The position numbers and the translations under genes were made by a program. From NCBI GenBank assembly GCA_902802375.1, contig CADCLS010000016.1:1-64000 (forward strand): a DNA stretch of 64,000 nucleotides, in the 5' to 3' direction. This document shows positions 27,086-36,075 of this stretch, one piece after another; position 1 is the stretch's first letter, and every line of letters begins with the position of its first letter. Origin of the DNA: Oscillospiraceae bacterium. Lineage in GTDB: Bacteria > Bacillota > Clostridia > Oscillospirales > Acutalibacteraceae. Under the pieces are notes generated by a model. That model did not search any database. It saw only the letters and a program-made list of their open reading frames with translations, and was not told the DNA's origin.

Positions 27086-27114
27086 ATTATAATATAACTA
27101 TCATTCATTGTCAA
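27086..27114 (-). promoter_or_regulatory. Consensus sigma-A promoter of purA
   Basis: Minus strand TTGACA (27109-27114), 17 bases, TATAAT (27086-27091): a perfect match. The -35 overlaps the last codons of tcdA. Confidence 0.75.
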
Positions 27115-27820
27115 CAAAAGCCAAATCTTTTATTACCTCACCTGCAACTATCAGTCCACAGACTGACGGCACAAATGAAACAGAGCCGGGCGTTTGCCGC
27201 TTCTCATCATTTTTTACAAGCGGTTCAGGCTTAATCGGCTGTTCTTTAGAATATACAACCTTAAGGCTCTTTATACCGTTTTCCTTGCAAATACCGCGCA
27301 TAACACGGGCAAGCGGACAAACGCTTGTTTTGTATATATCCGAGACCTCAAAGGCAGTGGCATCAAGCTTATTTCCGGCGCCCATAGCGGAGATTATCGG
27401 CACATTTTCTTTGTTACAGGAAATGACAAGCTGTTTTTTGCCTGCTACGGTATCTATTGCGTCTACCACATAATCATAAACCGAAAAATCAAATTCATCC
27501 GCCGTATCGGGGGTGAAAAAGGTTTTATGGGTTTTTACCACACAATTCGGATTTATATCAAGTATACGCTTTTTTGCTACATCAACCTTAAAAAGCCCAA
27601 CCGTGCTTTCAAGCGCTATAATTTGGCGGTTGATATTGCTTATATCAACTTTATCGTTATCAATTATATCAATATACCCGATGCCTGCGCGTGCGAGCGC
27701 TTCCACAGCAAAGCCTCCAACGCCCCCTACGCCAAACACCGCAACGCGAGAGTTTTGAAGCTTTTTTTGAGATTTTTCGCCTATAAGCATTTCGGTTCTG
27801 ATAAATCTGTTATCATCCAC
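27101..27820 (-). CDS. tcdA: tRNA threonylcarbamoyladenosine dehydratase (E1-like)
   Basis: About 239 residues from the GTG at 27820, giving VDDNRFIRTEMLIGEK, close to the usual start of this family; the frame is open to 27865 but that part coincides with a promoter. ATP-binding VFGVGGVGGFAVEALAR, IDNDKVDISNINRQI and the adenylation region SAMGAGNKLD identify a ThiF/E1-fold enzyme of the TcdA (YgdL) group. It cyclises t6A at position 37 of ANN-decoding tRNAs. A single-gene unit between htpG and purA. The exact start is uncertain. Confidence 0.87.
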   Translation of the reverse strand: MDDNRFIRTEMLIGEKSQKKLQNSRVAVFGVGGVGGFAVEALARAGIGYIDIIDNDKVDISNINRQIIALESTVGLFKVDVAKKRILDINPNCVVKTHKTFFTPDTADEFDFSVYDYVVDAIDTVAGKKQLVISCNKENVPIISAMGAGNKLDATAFEVSDIYKTSVCPLARVMRGICKENGIKSLKVVYSKEQPIKPEPLVKNDEKRQTPGSVSFVPSVCGLIVAGEVIKDLAFVDNE

Positions 27821-27836
27821 TTTAATCACCGATTTT

Positions 27837-27865
27837 ATTTTACCATTATTATTCTCAAATAGCAA
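27837..27865 (-). promoter_or_regulatory. Probable promoter of tcdA
   Basis: Minus strand TTGCTA (27860-27865), 17 bases, TAAAAT (27837-27842). The implied transcript would have a very short leader before the GTG at 27820. Confidence 0.45.
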
Positions 27866-27870
27866 GAAAA

Positions 27871-27896
27871 GGCTGTCTTATAATAACAAGACAGCC
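27871..27896 (-). terminator. Terminator downstream of htpG
   Basis: GGCTGTCTT and AAGACAGCC form a perfect 9-bp stem around 8 bases; TTTTCTT follows on the minus strand. Confidence 0.75.
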
Positions 27897-27904
27897 ATTA
27901 ATCA

Positions 27905-29794
27905 TTACTTCGTCATAAGCTCGCAGACAAGGTTTGAATGCTCAAGCGCGTTATCAAGTCCTTTACCCGAAATGAGGCACGCCTCATCGTATAAAAGCTT
28001 GGTATACTTGCCGAAAGTATCCTTGTCTTCTTCAAAGAGTGTTTTAAGCTTTTCGGTGACAGGATGTTCCGCATTGATTTCAAGCACTAATGTTGCTTTG
28101 ACTGCGTTCTCTTTTGCACCCGGCATTGAGTTTAATACCTTTTCCATTTCGAGAGAAATACCTCCCTCGCTTGTAAGGCATACGGGGTGATTATTCAGCT
28201 TGCCGGTAAAACGGACATCGTTCACCTTGCCGTCAAGCAAAGTTTTCATCTCACCGAGCATATCCTTTGAGGCTTCGTTTTTCTCGGTAAGTTCCTTTTT
28301 CTCATCCTCACTGCCTAAATCAAAATCGTTATCACAGATGTTTACAAACTTTTTACCGTCATACTCACCGAGCATTTTAAGCGCAAATTCATCCACATTA
28401 TCGGTAAGATACAGCAGTTCATAGCCTTTCGACTTTACGGTATCGGTCTGTGGTAGAACATCTATTTTTTCTTTTGTTTCACCGCAGGCGTAGTAAATGG
28501 CAGTCTGGCTTTCAGGCATTCTCTCGGTATACTCTTTTAGAGTTACAAACTTATTTTCCCTGCTTGATACAAATAAAAGCAAATCCTTTAGATTTTCCTT
28601 ATTTGCACCGTAGCCGTCATAAGCGCCGAATTTAAGCTGAACACCGAAAGAAGTAAAGAATTTTTCATAAGCCTCACGCTCGTTTTTGAGCATTTTTTCA
28701 AGCTCGTTTCTAATCTTCTTTTCAACTGTTTTAGCAATAAGCTTTAATTGCGCGTCGTGCTGAAGCACCTCACGCGAAATATTGAGGGATAAATCCTCGC
28801 TGTCAACTATACCCTTTACAAAACCGAAATAATCGGGTAAAAGGTCGGCGCATTTATCCATAATAAGCACACCGCGGGAATAAAGCTGAAGTCCCTTTTC
28901 GAATTCTTTTGTATAGTAATCAAACGGCGGTTTTTCAGGGATAAAGAGCAGAGCGCTGAATGTTGCCTGACCTTCGGTTTTAGTATGTATAACCTTTATC
29001 GGGTCTGTAAAATCAAAGAATTTTTCCTTATAAAAGCTATTGTAGTCCTCAGCCTTTATATCCTTTTTATCCTTTTTCCAAAGGGGTATCATACTGTTAA
29101 GCGTTCTATCCTCAATAACATCCTCGTACTCACCCTCTTTGCCCTCTACCGGCTTTTTAGTGGTAAACTGCATCTTAATAGGATGACGGATATAGTCGGA
29201 ATATTTGCGTACAAGTGAGCTTATGCGGTATTGGTCTAAAAACTCGTCATAGTTTTCATCATCTGTAGACTCTCTGATTTTAAGTGTTACAACAGTACCT
29301 ACTGTATCTTTTGTGCAAGGCTCTATTGTGTAGCCGTCAGCACCTTTTGATTTCCAGCAAAAAGCAGTATCGCTCCCAAACGCTTTCGATTCTACAGTAA
29401 CCTCATCGCTTACCATAAACGCAGAATAAAATCCTACGCCGAACTGACCGATAATATCAACATTCTCGGTTTTTTCGTTATCCTTTTTGAAGTTGAAAGA
29501 ACCGCTTTTAGCGATAGTGCCGAGGTTGCAGTCTAACTCCTCCTCGGTCATACCGCAACCGTTATCAATTATTTTTAATATACGATTCTCCTTATCAACC
29601 TCAATACGGATGACAAAATCCTCAGCCTTAATGCCTACAGAATTATCGGTAAGCGACTTAAAATAAAGCTTATCGAGTGCGTCTGACGCATTTGATATAA
29701 GCTCGCGCAAAAATATTTCTTTATGGGTATAGATAGAGTTTATCATCATATCCATAAGTTTTTTTGATTCCGATTTGAACTGTTTAGTCCGCAT
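27905..29794 (-). CDS. htpG: Molecular chaperone HtpG (Hsp90)
   Basis: 629 residues, normal length. The N-terminal GHKL ATPase shows ELISNASDALDKLYF, IIDNGCGMT and GQFGVGFYSAFMV. The middle domain has the YSRGVLIMDKC stretch and the catalytic-loop region ISREVLQHDAQLK; the C-terminal dimerisation domain is complete. It starts 16 bases after clpC ends with no terminator visible between, so it is probably read through from the CtsR operon, joining Hsp90 to the clp heat-shock response. Confidence 0.96.
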   Translation of the reverse strand: MRTKQFKSESKKLMDMMINSIYTHKEIFLRELISNASDALDKLYFKSLTDNSVGIKAEDFVIRIEVDKENRILKIIDNGCGMTEEELDCNLGTIAKSGSFNFKKDNEKTENVDIIGQFGVGFYSAFMVSDEVTVESKAFGSDTAFCWKSKGADGYTIEPCTKDTVGTVVTLKIRESTDDENYDEFLDQYRISSLVRKYSDYIRHPIKMQFTTKKPVEGKEGEYEDVIEDRTLNSMIPLWKKDKKDIKAEDYNSFYKEKFFDFTDPIKVIHTKTEGQATFSALLFIPEKPPFDYYTKEFEKGLQLYSRGVLIMDKCADLLPDYFGFVKGIVDSEDLSLNISREVLQHDAQLKLIAKTVEKKIRNELEKMLKNEREAYEKFFTSFGVQLKFGAYDGYGANKENLKDLLLFVSSRENKFVTLKEYTERMPESQTAIYYACGETKEKIDVLPQTDTVKSKGYELLYLTDNVDEFALKMLGEYDGKKFVNICDNDFDLGSEDEKKELTEKNEASKDMLGEMKTLLDGKVNDVRFTGKLNNHPVCLTSEGGISLEMEKVLNSMPGAKENAVKATLVLEINAEHPVTEKLKTLFEEDKDTFGKYTKLLYDEACLISGKGLDNALEHSNLVCELMTK

Positions 29795-29810
29795 AGTTTA
29801 CCACCTTTTT

Positions 29811-32276
29811 TTATTCCTTTGTGAATGTAAATTCATTATCTTTGAAGTCACATATTACAGTATCGCCGTTTTTAATACTGCCGTCAAGTATTTTTTCACT
29901 TAATTTATCCTCAATATCATTTTGGATTTCACGGCGCAAAGGACGGGCACCGTAGGTGTCGTCGAAGCCTTTTTCGGAGAGCTTATCTATAAGCTCATCA
30001 GTAAATTTCGCCGTGATATTGAGATTTGAAAGGCGCCTATTTAGATTTTCAAGCATTTTTGAAGCTATAATCTTTATTTCGTCGCGCTTAAGTCTTGAGA
30101 AAACTATTATATCGTCAACGCGGTTAAGAAATTCAGGTCTGAACGCGCCTTTAAGCTCAGATAAAACCTTGTCTTTAATATCCGATTTGTCGCTATCATC
30201 AGCTGAATTATCTCCAAAACCGAAGCTTACCTTCTTTTCGGTAATAAGCCGTGCGCCGATATTTGAAGTCATAATAATTACGGTGTTCTTGAAATCAACC
30301 TTCCTGCCCTGAGAATCGGTTAAAATACCGTCTTCAAGAATTTGAAGAAGTATATTGAAAACATCGGGATGAGCTTTTTCTATTTCGTCAAACAAAACAA
30401 CTGAATACGGATTTCGGCGCACCTTTTCCGTAAGCTGACCGCCCTCATCGAAGCCCACATATCCCGGAGGCGAGCCTATAAGCCGAGATACCGTATGCTT
30501 TTCCATATATTCGGACATATCGAGCCTTATCATCATATTCTCACTGCCGAACATAGCCTCAGCCAGCGCCTTGCAAAGTTCGGTTTTACCTACACCTGTA
30601 GGACCTAAAAATATAAACGAACCGATAGGTCTTTTCGGGTCTTTAAGACCGACTCTGCCTCGTCTTATTGCACGCGCAACAGCGCTTACTGCTTCGTTTT
30701 GACCTATAAGACGGTTGTGCAGCTCGCTTTCAAGGCGTAACAGTCTTTCGCTTTCCTCTTCGGTAAGCTGGGAAACGGGAACGCCCGTCCAGGACGACAC
30801 TATCTCTGCTATCGTCTCAGCTGTTACTTCACCCGAAGTATGCGCGTTTCTCGCGTGCCATTTCTCTTTTTTATCTTCAAGCTCTTTAGTCTTTTCGGTA
30901 ATAGTATCGCGGATACCTGCCGCGCGCTCAAATTCCTGAGATTTTATAGCGTCCTCTTTTTCAGCCTGAAGTGCTGAAATCTGATTTTCAAGCTCTTTTA
31001 AGTCCTCAGGCGGCGCAGAAGCGGTGAGCCTTACTTTGGACGCCGCTTCGTCAATAAGGTCGATGGCTTTATCAGGTAAAAATCTATCGTTAATATATCT
31101 TGACGAAAGCTTAACCGCTGCATTAACCGCTTCATCGGTTATATTAACTTTATGGTGCGCTTCATACTTATCTTTTAAGCCTTTAAGAATAAGTATCGCG
31201 TCTTCTTCACTGGGTTCAGCTACAGTTACAGGTTGAAAACGGCGCTCAAGAGCTGAATCCTTTTCAATATTTTTGCGGTACTCGGTAATTGTTGTAGCGC
31301 CTATAACCTGAAAATCTCCGCGCGCAAGTGACGGCTTTAATATATTCGCCGCGTCTGTTGAACCCTCGGCAGAACCTGCGCCGATTATGGTATGCACTTC
31401 ATCAATAAACAGGATTATATCGTTTGACTTCTTAACTTCGTTAATTACCGATTTAATGCGTTCCTCAAAATCGCCTCTGTACTTAGTACCTGCTATCATC
31501 CCCGTAAGGTCAAGAGAAAATACCCTCTTGCCCACAAGTATCTCAGGCACATCGCCCGAAACAATTTTCTGCGCCAGGCCTTCAACAACCGCAGTTTTAC
31601 CTACACCCGGCTCGCCAATCAAACAAGGGTTATTCTTAGTTCTCCTGCAAAGTATCTGTATTACTCGCTCAATTTCTTCTTCTCTGCCGATTACAGGGTC
31701 AAGCTTGCCTTTTTTTGCCTGCTCGGTAAGGTCGGTACCGTACTTTGATATTCCGCCTTTTTTTCCCGGTCTCGAACTTGACTCAGGCATATCAAAATCA
31801 CCGTTAGAGCTATTATCTGCCATATCCTCTACACTGATACCGGCTTCACTTAAAGCCTTTGCGGTAAGAGCAGAAACATCCACGCCAAGCTCGCTTAAAA
31901 ACTTAATGGCAAAGCTTTCGCCCTCACTTAAAATAGCTATCAGAATATGCTCGGTACCCACAAACTTTTTGCCGAGTGAAGCACAGCCTGATATTGCAGA
32001 CTCAATTACCCTCTTTGCCCTGGGTGTAAAATAATCGGGCGAGAGCCTTGTCGGCGTGCCGACGCCGATATTTTTCCGCATAGCTTCCTCAATATTCTCG
32101 GCGGTAACACCGTTTTCGTTCAGTATTGCCGCGGCAACTCCGCTGCCTACTCTGAGCAGTCCTAAAAGCAGATGCTCACTGCCGACATAGGTGTGTCCTA
32201 AAATCTGCGCGGAATTTATTGCCTGATTTAACGCCTCATTTGCTTTTTCTGTAAATCCCGTAAAATTATATCTCAT
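29811..32276 (-). CDS. clpC: ClpC AAA+ unfoldase of the Clp protease
   Basis: 821 residues. Two Clp-N repeats (about 1-150), first AAA+ domain with Walker A GEPGVGKTAVVEGLA and Walker B ILFIDEVH, a coiled-coil linker with a UVR-like segment (SQEFERAAGIRDTI, about 430-460), second AAA+ domain with GPTGVGKTELCKALAE and VVLFDEIEKAHPDV. The linker is the docking site for the McsB and MecA adaptors in this family. It delivers unfolded or arginine-phosphorylated proteins to ClpP. Last clp gene of the ctsR-mcsA-mcsB-clpC operon, 11 bases after mcsB. Confidence 0.97.
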   Translation of the reverse strand: MRYNFTGFTEKANEALNQAINSAQILGHTYVGSEHLLLGLLRVGSGVAAAILNENGVTAENIEEAMRKNIGVGTPTRLSPDYFTPRAKRVIESAISGCASLGKKFVGTEHILIAILSEGESFAIKFLSELGVDVSALTAKALSEAGISVEDMADNSSNGDFDMPESSSRPGKKGGISKYGTDLTEQAKKGKLDPVIGREEEIERVIQILCRRTKNNPCLIGEPGVGKTAVVEGLAQKIVSGDVPEILVGKRVFSLDLTGMIAGTKYRGDFEERIKSVINEVKKSNDIILFIDEVHTIIGAGSAEGSTDAANILKPSLARGDFQVIGATTITEYRKNIEKDSALERRFQPVTVAEPSEEDAILILKGLKDKYEAHHKVNITDEAVNAAVKLSSRYINDRFLPDKAIDLIDEAASKVRLTASAPPEDLKELENQISALQAEKEDAIKSQEFERAAGIRDTITEKTKELEDKKEKWHARNAHTSGEVTAETIAEIVSSWTGVPVSQLTEEESERLLRLESELHNRLIGQNEAVSAVARAIRRGRVGLKDPKRPIGSFIFLGPTGVGKTELCKALAEAMFGSENMMIRLDMSEYMEKHTVSRLIGSPPGYVGFDEGGQLTEKVRRNPYSVVLFDEIEKAHPDVFNILLQILEDGILTDSQGRKVDFKNTVIIMTSNIGARLITEKKVSFGFGDNSADDSDKSDIKDKVLSELKGAFRPEFLNRVDDIIVFSRLKRDEIKIIASKMLENLNRRLSNLNITAKFTDELIDKLSEKGFDDTYGARPLRREIQNDIEDKLSEKILDGSIKNGDTVICDFKDNEFTFTKE

Positions 32277-32287
32277 ATAATTACCTC

Positions 32288-33295
32288 CTATTTGAGTGCA
32301 TTTCTCACCATTTGAGCGCGGTAAATATCACGCTCATCCTCAGTCATACTGCCGTATGTTTTCATAAGCATATACGGTTGACCCTCAATAAGTATTTTTA
32401 TCGGGTTAATACTTTCATTTATTACCCCTATATTCATACCAAGTTTAACTCTGCCTATAAGCTTTATAAGCTCTGCGCTTGTAAGCACACGGGCATAACG
32501 CAAAACACCGAGCGCACGCATACATAAATCTTCTGTTTTTATTTTATTGAGATTTTTTTGCAGTTCGCGTTCTTTGTTTATAATCTGCTCAGAAATAACC
32601 TTAAGATTATCAACGGCATTTTTTTCACTGATGCCGAGTGTAATCTGATTTGATATCTGGTAAAGCGAACCCTCAGCACCCGAGCCTTCTCCGTACATTC
32701 CTCGAACGGTAAAGCCTATTTTATTTACCGATTTTGTGAGCCTTAGTATATCACCCGTGCTCTCACTAACAGGCAGATGAAGCATTACCGACGCGCGAAG
32801 TCCCGTGCCGAGATTTGTAGGACATTCGGTTATAAAGCCTAAATTTTCATCAAATGCAAGGTCAAGCTTTTCACAGAGAATATCATCTATCCTATTTGCA
32901 ATTTCGTAAGCTTTTTCAAGCTGAAGCCCCGGTAAAATCACCTGAATTCGAATGTGGTCCTCCTCGCCTATCATAATGCTCACAGATTCATCCTCAGATA
33001 AAATTATCGCCTTATTATCTGAATTTAATACAAACTCACGGCTTGCAATATGTCTTTCAAGCATAGAATACCGTTCATTTTCGGGAACGGCACTCATTTC
33101 TATATATTTAAGCTTCCCTATTGACGGAATATCGCACTGACTTATCGCCTCTTTAACCTTACTGTTTACTTCTCTCTTTTGAGTATCATTCATAAGAGCC
33201 GGAAACGGAAATCCGTTGATATTCCTCGCAAGTCTCACACGCGTACTTACGGCTATATCGCTTTGGGGCCCTTCATTGTTAAACCAATAACTCAT
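32288..33295 (-). CDS. mcsB: Protein arginine kinase McsB
   Basis: 335 residues, typical length. It has the phosphagen-kinase fold without the N-terminal domain of creatine kinases: STRVRLARNINGFPFP at the start, IMIGEEDHIRIQ and ECPTNLGTGLRASVMLHLP around the active site, then VRGMYGEGS. It phosphorylates arginines to mark proteins for ClpCP and to inactivate CtsR. The start overlaps the end of mcsA by 4 bases. Confidence 0.96.
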   Translation of the reverse strand: MSYWFNNEGPQSDIAVSTRVRLARNINGFPFPALMNDTQKREVNSKVKEAISQCDIPSIGKLKYIEMSAVPENERYSMLERHIASREFVLNSDNKAIILSEDESVSIMIGEEDHIRIQVILPGLQLEKAYEIANRIDDILCEKLDLAFDENLGFITECPTNLGTGLRASVMLHLPVSESTGDILRLTKSVNKIGFTVRGMYGEGSGAEGSLYQISNQITLGISEKNAVDNLKVISEQIINKERELQKNLNKIKTEDLCMRALGVLRYARVLTSAELIKLIGRVKLGMNIGVINESINPIKILIEGQPYMLMKTYGSMTEDERDIYRAQMVRNALK

Positions 33296-33783
33296 TGTCT
33301 GCCCTCCAATTCGCGTATCCTATCGCGCACTTGTGCCGCTTGCTCAAACTTTTCTTCGCTAATAAGCTTTGAAAGCTTTTCTTTAAGTGACGACACGGTA
33401 TCAGGCTGTTCTTTCTTGGTTTCAGCTTCGATTATCGGGGTTTTTCCTATGTGTTTAACCGAACCGTGCACCCTTTTTATATACGGCAAAAACTCGCCGT
33501 AAAATGTCTTATAACATTCAGGGCAACCGGCTTTTCCTTTATTCGCTATATCTGAAAATGTACTTCCGCAGCATTTACAACGATTCTCACTGTCCGGATG
33601 ATTAACCGAAAGAACATCCCCAAACATCGAAGCGAGCATACCGCTTAAGCCGTTATCGCCGAGTGCGGCGATATTTTCATTCTTTGCGCACTCTGAGCAT
33701 AGGTGTTTTTCCGTTGATACTCCGTTTACAACAGTACGAATATGTGTTGTAGCAACATTTTTTCCGCATTTTTCGCACAACAT
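33292..33783 (-). CDS. mcsA: McsA, zinc-binding activator of McsB
   Basis: 163 residues. Two zinc modules: CEKC...CSEC at about 3-31 and CKCC...CPEC at about 68-90. The C-terminus is a UVR motif (EEKFEQAAQVRDRIRELEG) like those of UvrB/UvrC. McsA activates McsB and can sense thiol or metal stress through its cysteines. It lies 16 bases after ctsR. Confidence 0.94.
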   Translation of the reverse strand: MLCEKCGKNVATTHIRTVVNGVSTEKHLCSECAKNENIAALGDNGLSGMLASMFGDVLSVNHPDSENRCKCCGSTFSDIANKGKAGCPECYKTFYGEFLPYIKRVHGSVKHIGKTPIIEAETKKEQPDTVSSLKEKLSKLISEEKFEQAAQVRDRIRELEGRQ

Positions 33784-33799
33784 AAAATCATCTCCTAAG

Positions 33800-34252
33800 T
33801 TAAAGTTGCACTAAAAGCATTTCTTTTAGAATGGACGCACGCACACTATTTTTTATCTCAGGCGGCAGTGAATGCATTACATTTTTGGAAATCGCCGAGC
33901 TCATAAGGTGCGCACTCTGTTTATCGATAAGACCTGACTCATAACAGTTTTCTATAAGTATACGGGCGCTAAGCGCGTCAATTTCCTCGCCTATTGAATT
34001 TATTATGTGCATTATGGCAGACGAACTATCCAAAACAACTCGCTTAATTTTGATATAACCGCCGCCGCCGCGCCTGCTTTCAATAATAAATCCGTGCTCA
34101 GGCGTAAAGCGTGAGGATAAAACATAATTTATCTGACTTGGCGCACACCCTATACCGTTTGCAAATTCATTTCTTTGAATTTCTGCGGTACTCTCCTCTG
34201 ATTCGTTGAGCATTTCAAGTATCCGTTCGGTAATCAAATCGCTTATTCTCAT
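33800..34252 (-). CDS. ctsR: Heat-shock repressor CtsR
   Basis: 150 residues from ATG 34252 (MRISDLITERILEML), matching the usual CtsR start; GTG/ATG codons at 34258-34264 are possible alternatives. The winged-helix wing region ESRRGGGGYIKIKRV contains the RGGGGY arginine-glycine signature that contacts DNA and is phosphorylated by McsB. The C-terminal dimerisation helices follow. Its own promoter and CtsR box lie directly upstream, so the operon is autoregulated. Confidence 0.95.
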   Translation of the reverse strand: MRISDLITERILEMLNESEESTAEIQRNEFANGIGCAPSQINYVLSSRFTPEHGFIIESRRGGGGYIKIKRVVLDSSSAIMHIINSIGEEIDALSARILIENCYESGLIDKQSAHLMSSAISKNVMHSLPPEIKNSVRASILKEMLLVQL

Positions 34253-34265
34253 ATTCATCACCACA

Positions 34266-34313
34266 TTTGACCTTTCCTGACCTTAATTATACATCAAAGT
34301 CAGTAAAAGTCAA
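34266..34313 (-). promoter_or_regulatory. ctsR operon promoter with CtsR operator
   Basis: Minus strand TTGACT (34308-34313), 16 bases, TATAAT (34286-34291). Immediately downstream stands GGTCAGGAAAGGTCAAA (34266-34282), matching the tandem CtsR heptad consensus (A/G)GTCAAAnAn(A/G)GTCAAA except for two bases at the inner end of the first heptad. Repressor there would block initiation. Confidence 0.85.
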
Positions 34314-34397
34314 TAGTAAAATTAAAATTTTTTGTGTAACACAGAAAGAAGGATTTACATAGTATGTGTTGAAAGACAAAAAGGAGGTCTTCATATT

Positions 34398-34520
34398 ATG
34401 TGTAATAATGGTTTAGGCGGAAATTGTACTTGGATTATAATCCTCATCCTCTTGCTCACCTGCTGTGGCGGTTGCGGCAATGATAACGGCTGCGGTTGCG
34501 GCTGCGGTTGCAGAGATTAA
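34398..34520 (+). CDS. Cys/Gly-rich membrane micropeptide
   Basis: 40 residues from ATG 34398, chosen because AAGGAGG (34381-34387) lies 10 bases upstream. MCNNGLGGNCTWIIILILLL gives a short N-terminus and one membrane segment; the tail is CCGGCG followed by repeated Cys-Gly, with nine cysteines in total. Clostridial genomes often carry such peptides, annotated as chorion class high-cysteine protein; no function is established to my knowledge. A strong terminator follows at once, so it is a single-gene unit. Confidence 0.75.
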   Translation: MCNNGLGGNCTWIIILILLLTCCGGCGNDNGCGCGCGCRD

Positions 34521-34533
34521 TAAATCCATAAAA

Positions 34534-34559
34534 GGCGGCGCCCAAAATTGGGCGCCGCC
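34534..34559. terminator. Strong bidirectional terminator
   Basis: Perfect 12-bp G+C-rich stem GGCGGCGCCCAA / TTGGGCGCCGCC around two A's, with GATTTTT after it on the plus strand. It separates the micropeptide from the convergent SOS-type gene. Confidence 0.85.
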
Positions 34560-34578
34560 GATTTTTGCGTTTAATAAA

Positions 34579-34743
34579 TTATCTGTATGTATCGCTTCTT
34601 ATGACCTTGAAGCGCTTTCTTCTGAACGCCGAAGCTATGCGCTCCTCTATTACAATAAACATATCCTCGTGGAATACTGCCCAAATTGCAAGTACCACTA
34701 ATCCGATTTCAAATACCGTTCTTATTATCTGTGTTGTATTCAT
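34579..34743 (-). CDS. Small SOS-type membrane protein
   Basis: 54 residues from ATG 34743, chosen for GGAGGG just upstream; the longer open frame to 34812 runs through the promoter. MNTTQIIRTVFEIGLVVLAI begins a single membrane segment (about 8-26) followed by a basic cytoplasmic tail (RRKRF). The promoter is a perfect sigma-A site with a LexA box over the transcription start, so expression should be tightly repressed and high during DNA damage. Size and topology recall SOS division inhibitors such as SidA or YneA, but there is no sequence match I can claim. Confidence 0.75.
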   Translation of the reverse strand: MNTTQIIRTVFEIGLVVLAIWAVFHEDMFIVIEERIASAFRRKRFKVIRSDTYR

Positions 34744-34756
34744 ATTTTCCCTCCGC

Positions 34757-34812
34757 CGAACATTTGTTCGTTTCCGTAGTTTTATTATAGTACCCTTCAT
34801 TAAATTTGTCAA
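34757..34812 (-). promoter_or_regulatory. Perfect sigma-A promoter with LexA box
   Basis: Minus strand TTGACA (34807-34812), 17 bases, TATAAT (34784-34789). From 13 bases further down, CGAACATTTGTTCG lies at 34757-34770 (written on the plus strand; the outer CGAAC and GTTCG arms are palindromic), matching the Firmicute LexA/DinR consensus CGAAC-n4-GTTCG. The operator spans about +7 to +20. Confidence 0.8.
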
Positions 34813-34967
34813 GTACTTTTTTCATTTTTTATTTTAAGAGCTAAAGTGTACAGAAAAACGGACAGTTAAAAAATTATTAAATATTTGAATGTGGTATTGT
34901 ATTTTTTTTTCATGTATGGTAATATATACTGGTCTGTGAAACTTTGTTTTTAAGGAGAGTTTTTATA

Positions 34968-36074
34968 ATGAATGTTTTGATACTTTCCTGCAATACGGGA
35001 CAAGGTCATAACTCCGCCGCAATAGCGATATCAGATTATTTCGAGAGTCGCGGTGTTCATTGTGATATTAAGGATGCTTTAGCTTATTGGTCGCCTAAGA
35101 ACTCTGACATTATAAGCAAAGGTCATATTTTTATATACAGGAATCTGCCTAAGCTTTTCGGTATAGGTTACAAATTTGAGGAAAATCATCCGCCAAAGGA
35201 TGATGAGACCTCGATTATGTACAACCTTGTCACTAAGGGTTGCAGAGAGCTTACAATCGACCTTAAATCGTCCGATTACTCTGCAGTTATTTGCACACAT
35301 ATTTTTTCGGCTATGATGATGACAAAAATCAGGAAAACAGGGTTTTGTAATATTCCATTTTACCTTGTGGCAACAGATTACACCTGCAGTCCCGGCGCCG
35401 GAGAGACTAAACCTGACAAATACTTTATACCGCGCGCAGATTTGAACGAGGAATTTACCAACGTGGGAATTGATAAAGAAGCCATAGTTGTTTCCGGTAT
35501 CCCGGTAAATCCGAAGTTTTCAAAAAAAGTTTCATGCGAATATGCAAAGGGTATGCTAAAGCTGCCTGAAGACAAAAAAATAGTTTTGCTTATGTGCGGC
35601 AGTATGGGGTGCGGTCCCATTAAGCAACTTTGTGAAATATTGCCTGAGGTTATGCCCGATAGTGCTCATTTGGTTGCTATATGCGGAAATAACCGCCGCC
35701 TGTATTCTTCCCTCATAAAAGATAAAAAACCGAATGTGACGGTTGTAGGATATACCTCGCGTATGCCGGTATATATGGATGCTGCAAGCTTAATCTTAAC
35801 AAAACCGGGAGGACTCAGCTCAACCGAAGCTGCAGCAAAACATCTGCCTATGATATTTATTGACGCGGTACCCGGATGTGAAACAAGAAACCTCGATTAT
35901 TTCATCTCACACGGTTTTGCAGATACAGCGCAGGGCGCAAAGGCGCTGTCATCAATGGTGGTTGATTATTTAAGTGATGATAAGAAAATCGAAAAAATGC
36001 GCAATCAACTCAAAAACAATTTTAATATCTGCTCTGCAGAAATAATTTTTAATACAGTTTGCAAAGGAAATTAA
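34968..36074 (+). CDS. MGDG-synthase/UgtP-like lipid glycosyltransferase
   Basis: 368 residues from ATG 34968, with AAGGAGAG upstream. The N-terminus MNVLILSCNTGQGHNSAA is the GxGH motif of monogalactosyldiacylglycerol synthases and processive diacylglycerol glucosyltransferases; the C-terminal GT28 domain has LTKPGGLSSTEA for UDP-sugar binding. It would transfer a sugar from a UDP donor to diacylglycerol or a similar lipid at the membrane surface. The PAP2-type gene starts 1 base after its stop, suggesting a two-step lipid pathway. Confidence 0.87.
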   Translation: MNVLILSCNTGQGHNSAAIAISDYFESRGVHCDIKDALAYWSPKNSDIISKGHIFIYRNLPKLFGIGYKFEENHPPKDDETSIMYNLVTKGCRELTIDLKSSDYSAVICTHIFSAMMMTKIRKTGFCNIPFYLVATDYTCSPGAGETKPDKYFIPRADLNEEFTNVGIDKEAIVVSGIPVNPKFSKKVSCEYAKGMLKLPEDKKIVLLMCGSMGCGPIKQLCEILPEVMPDSAHLVAICGNNRRLYSSLIKDKKPNVTVVGYTSRMPVYMDAASLILTKPGGLSSTEAAAKHLPMIFIDAVPGCETRNLDYFISHGFADTAQGAKALSSMVVDYLSDDKKIEKMRNQLKNNFNICSAEIIFNTVCKGN

Positions 36075-36075
36075 A

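Noticed and set aside
31387-32034. Long plus-strand open frames opposite clpC, and likewise opposite tcdA (27194-27862) and the six-hairpin glycosidase (59950-60774)
   Set aside because: They mirror strongly coding genes, lack ribosome-binding sites and show no family features.
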